This document shows, piece by piece, positions 5,963 through 7,906 of a stretch of DNA of 7,906 nt; position 1 is the stretch's first letter, and each line of letters starts with the position of its first letter. This DNA comes from Actinomycetota bacterium (GTDB lineage: Bacteria > Actinomycetota > Thermoleophilia > Gaiellales > Gaiellaceae): assembly GCA_013821525.1 (NCBI GenBank), contig JACDGR010000145.1, forward strand, positions 1 through 7,906, written 5' to 3'. Position numbers and translations under genes: made by a program. The notes under the pieces were generated by a model that saw only the letters and a program-made list of their open reading frames with translations, ran no database searches and was not told where the DNA came from.

Positions 5963-7227
5963 CCGAGCTCTCGGCCGACTGGGTGCTGCCGGTCGACGGC
6001 CCGCCGATCGAGAACGGCCGAGTGCGCTTCGAAGACGGTGTGATCACGGAGGTCGGTGCGGGCCGGGCCGAGCGCCACTTCGAGCACGCCGCGATCCTGC
6101 CCGGCTTCGTCAATGCGCACTCGCACCTCGAGTACTCGCTCTACGCGGGCTTCGGCGACGGAACCGCCTTCGGCCCGTGGATCGAAACGCACATGGAGCG
6201 CAAGGGCCTGTTGACGCCCGAGGACATGCTCGCGCTCGCCCGCCGCGGCGTCGCCGATTCGCTCGCGTCGGGGATCACGACCACGGCCGACTACTCCTTC
6301 TCAGGCGCGGCGGTGCAGGCCGCGGGCGAGCTTGGCCTGCGCGCGATCGTCTACCTGGAGGTCTTCGGCGGAGATCTCGACGTTGCGGCACAGCGCTTTG
6401 CCGGCCTGCAGGCGTCGCTCCCCGTCAGCCCACTCGTGCAGATCGGGGTCTCCCCGCACGCGCCCTACACCTGCTCGCTCGAGCTCTACCGGTGGTGCCT
6501 CTCCCTCGGGATTCCGGTCGGCACGCACCTGGCCGAGAGCGCAGACGAGAACGAGTGGCTGCAGCACGGCACGGGTCCGCTCTCGGCGATCGCCCCGTTC
6601 CTGCAGCCGCCGTCGGGGCTGCGCGCCGTCGCGACGCTCGAGCCCGTGCTCGGCCCCGACCTGCTGTGCTCCCACTGCGTCGAGGTGGACGGAGCCGAGA
6701 TTGGGCTGCTCGCGGAGCGAGACGTGCCCGTCGCCCACTGCCCGCGCTCGAACGCGCTCCTCGGTTGCGGGATCGCCCCGCTCGCCGACCTGCGGGCCGC
6801 CGGCGTTCGCGTCGGGCTCGGGACGGACTCACCGGCGTCGACGCCGTCCTTCGACCTCTTCGATGAGCTACGGACGGCGATCGTGCTCGCCCGTGCCCGG
6901 CAGCAGCGGCCCGAGGCGCTGCTCGCGGACGAGGCGCTGGCGCTCGCCACGCGCGATGCCGCCCGCGCCCTGCGAATCGACGACCAGGTGGGTACCCTGA
7001 CGCCCGGCAAGTGCGCAGACTTGACGGTCGTGTCGCTCGCGGACAGTCCCTACCACCCGGTCGAGGATCCCGCAGCGGCAGTCGTCTTCGGCGGCTCGCC
7101 GGAACGTGTGATCGAGACGATCGTCGACGGACAGACCCGGTACCGAAGCGAGGACGAGACACAGTGGCGAGAGGTACGCAGCACCGCAAGCGCCGCCCGG
7201 CGCAGAATGCTCGCCCCCCGGCGCTAG
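5959..7227 (+). CDS. Amidohydrolase family protein (deaminase/chlorohydrolase-like)
   Basis: 422-aa metal-dependent hydrolase of the amidohydrolase superfamily, ATZ/TRZ-like branch, which includes deaminases acting on guanine, S-adenosylhomocysteine/methylthioadenosine and aminofutalosine. A small beta-sandwich (about 1-48 and 350-395) frames a TIM-barrel. The metal and active-site residues are complete: His54 and His56 in NAHSHLE, His167 in SPHAPYT, His190 and Glu193 in THLAES, His239, His260 in AHCPRSN and Asp290 in GTDSPAS. GTLTPGKCADLTVV (345-358) is the usual return to the sandwich. It is probably cytoplasmic; no signal peptide is seen. The ATG overlaps the tatC stop. The Arg-rich tail (about 404-422) overlaps the start of the next gene by 64 nt. 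The substrate cannot be read from sequence; aminofutalosine deaminase of the menaquinone pathway is one possibility, not established here. Confidence 0.88.
   Translation: MTELSADWVLPVDGPPIENGRVRFEDGVITEVGAGRAERHFEHAAILPGFVNAHSHLEYSLYAGFGDGTAFGPWIETHMERKGLLTPEDMLALARRGVADSLASGITTTADYSFSGAAVQAAGELGLRAIVYLEVFGGDLDVAAQRFAGLQASLPVSPLVQIGVSPHAPYTCSLELYRWCLSLGIPVGTHLAESADENEWLQHGTGPLSAIAPFLQPPSGLRAVATLEPVLGPDLLCSHCVEVDGAEIGLLAERDVPVAHCPRSNALLGCGIAPLADLRAAGVRVGLGTDSPASTPSFDLFDELRTAIVLARARQQRPEALLADEALALATRDAARALRIDDQVGTLTPGKCADLTVVSLADSPYHPVEDPAAAVVFGGSPERVIETIVDGQTRYRSEDETQWREVRSTASAARRRMLAPRR
7151..7154 (+). promoter_or_regulatory. Ribosome binding site for the TPR protein gene
   Basis: AGGA lies nine bases before the GTG at 7164, inside the 3' end of the amidohydrolase gene. 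It supports the GTG as the start, since no ATG lies nearby in this frame. Confidence 0.5.
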
Positions 7228-7906
7228 CTGCGGCTGCCTCCGACAAGCGGAAGCAGAAGCCCCCCGCGTGGCAGGAGGAGCTGTTCTTTCAGCGCCTGCG
7301 CAACCACGCCAAGTGGGCGTACGTGTTCCTCGCGGTCGCATTCGTCCTCGGCTTCGTGCTCCTCGGCGTCGGCTCCGGCACGACGGGGCTGACCGATGCC
7401 TTCCAGAGCGCGTTCAGCCTCGGCTCGGGCGGCGGCACCTCGATCAGCAGCCTGGAGAAGAAGACCGTCCAGCATCCGCAGGACGCGAACGCCTGGCGCG
7501 ACCTTGCAACCGCGTACGAGCAGAAGCAGCGCACGAACGATGCCGTCACTGCGCTCGAGCGCTACACGGCGCTCCGGCCGAAAGACGACAGCGGCCTCGC
7601 CGAGCTCGCGTCGCAGTACACGACGCAGGCGCGCGGGTTCGCCACCGACTACCAGGCAGCGCAGACAGAAGGCGCGACGATCTCGCCGCAGACGACGTTC
7701 GCGCCCGCGGCATCGACGATTTTCGGAAAGATCTACGCCGACCCGAAGGCGTTGCGGGACCCGATCTCTCAGCTGCTCGAGACGCAGGCCCAGACGAAGG
7801 CGCAGACGGCCTACAGCAAGTACACCGCTGCGCAGCAGAGTGCCGAGGCAACGTTCAAGAAGCTCGCGGGCCTGACCCCGACCGACGTGACGGTGCAGTA
7901 CCAGCT
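7164..7906 (+). CDS. Membrane-anchored TPR-type protein, 3' end outside the window
   Basis: A frame open from the GTG at 7164 to the window end gives at least 247 residues without a stop. The N-terminus is strongly basic (RKRRPAQNARPP, 8-19), followed by one transmembrane helix (about 51-70, WAYVFLAVAFVLGFVLLGVG) and a Gly/Ser linker (86-96). The pattern HPQDANAWRDLATAYEQ (104-120) with TNDAVTALERYTALRPKD (124-141) is a clear tetratricopeptide repeat. Beyond it the chain is rich in Ala, Gln and Thr and looks helical, with possibly degenerate repeats. The positive-inside rule suggests a cytoplasmic N-terminus and an extracytoplasmic TPR domain. It is probably a scaffold or interaction protein; I do not recognise a specific family. 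The start overlaps the amidohydrolase end and the gene lies in the tat operon. Confidence 0.82.
   Translation, partial: MARGTQHRKRRPAQNARPPALAAAASDKRKQKPPAWQEELFFQRLRNHAKWAYVFLAVAFVLGFVLLGVGSGTTGLTDAFQSAFSLGSGGGTSISSLEKKTVQHPQDANAWRDLATAYEQKQRTNDAVTALERYTALRPKDDSGLAELASQYTTQARGFATDYQAAQTEGATISPQTTFAPAASTIFGKIYADPKALRDPISQLLETQAQTKAQTAYSKYTAAQQSAEATFKKLAGLTPTDVTVQYQ

Noticed and set aside
6177..7246. Alternative frames on both strands within the amidohydrolase gene
   Set aside because: Highly Arg/Ser/Ala-rich with no domain signal, whereas the 5959-7227 frame has every amidohydrolase active-site motif.
7750..7870. Repetitive cagacgaaggcgcagacg-like DNA as a tandem repeat
   Set aside because: The units are short and imperfect and follow the Gln/Thr/Ala codons of the TPR protein; best explained by protein composition.

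Overview
This is a GC-rich stretch with dense, overlapping genes and frequent GTG/TTG starts. The suf genes are of the Gram-positive kind, and the Tat system seen here has one TatA and one TatC. This suggests a high-GC actinobacterial lineage, possibly a deep one such as Thermoleophilia or its relatives. That placement is inferred from gene style and order, because there is no rRNA or other marker in the window.

Left part (1-3805, minus strand): a compact iron-sulfur cluster assembly operon transcribed right to left in the order sufC - sufB - small VOC (glyoxalase-fold) gene - sufD, followed by a hairpin terminator at 10-40. All three junctions are stop/start overlaps (TGATG, TAGTG and ATGA), so the four proteins are probably made together by translational coupling. 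SufB, SufC and SufD form the cytoplasmic scaffold complex that builds Fe-S clusters. The VOC protein between sufB and sufD is the most unusual element. The cysteine desulfurase (SufS), sulfur carrier (SufU/SufE) and regulator (SufR) genes are not in the operon as seen here.

Middle (3806-4922): a 71-bp gap upstream of sufC probably holds the suf promoter. Next comes a minus-strand short-chain dehydrogenase/reductase gene split by an apparent single-base frameshift near 4760. A 57-bp divergent intergenic region follows.

Right part (4923-7906, plus strand): a second compact operon, tatA - tatC - amidohydrolase - TPR membrane protein. The last gene runs off the window end. TatA and TatC form a twin-arginine translocase that exports folded proteins. 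The amidohydrolase has a complete metal-binding deaminase/hydrolase signature. The TPR protein has a basic N-terminus, one membrane helix and a probably extracytoplasmic helical domain.

Most of the window is housekeeping. No mobile element, CRISPR array, tRNA, rRNA or defence system was seen. The points most worth checking are the VOC gene embedded in the suf operon and its missing metal ligands, the substituted conserved glutamates in TatC, the SDR frameshift, and the overlapping arginine-rich ends of the amidohydrolase and TPR genes.
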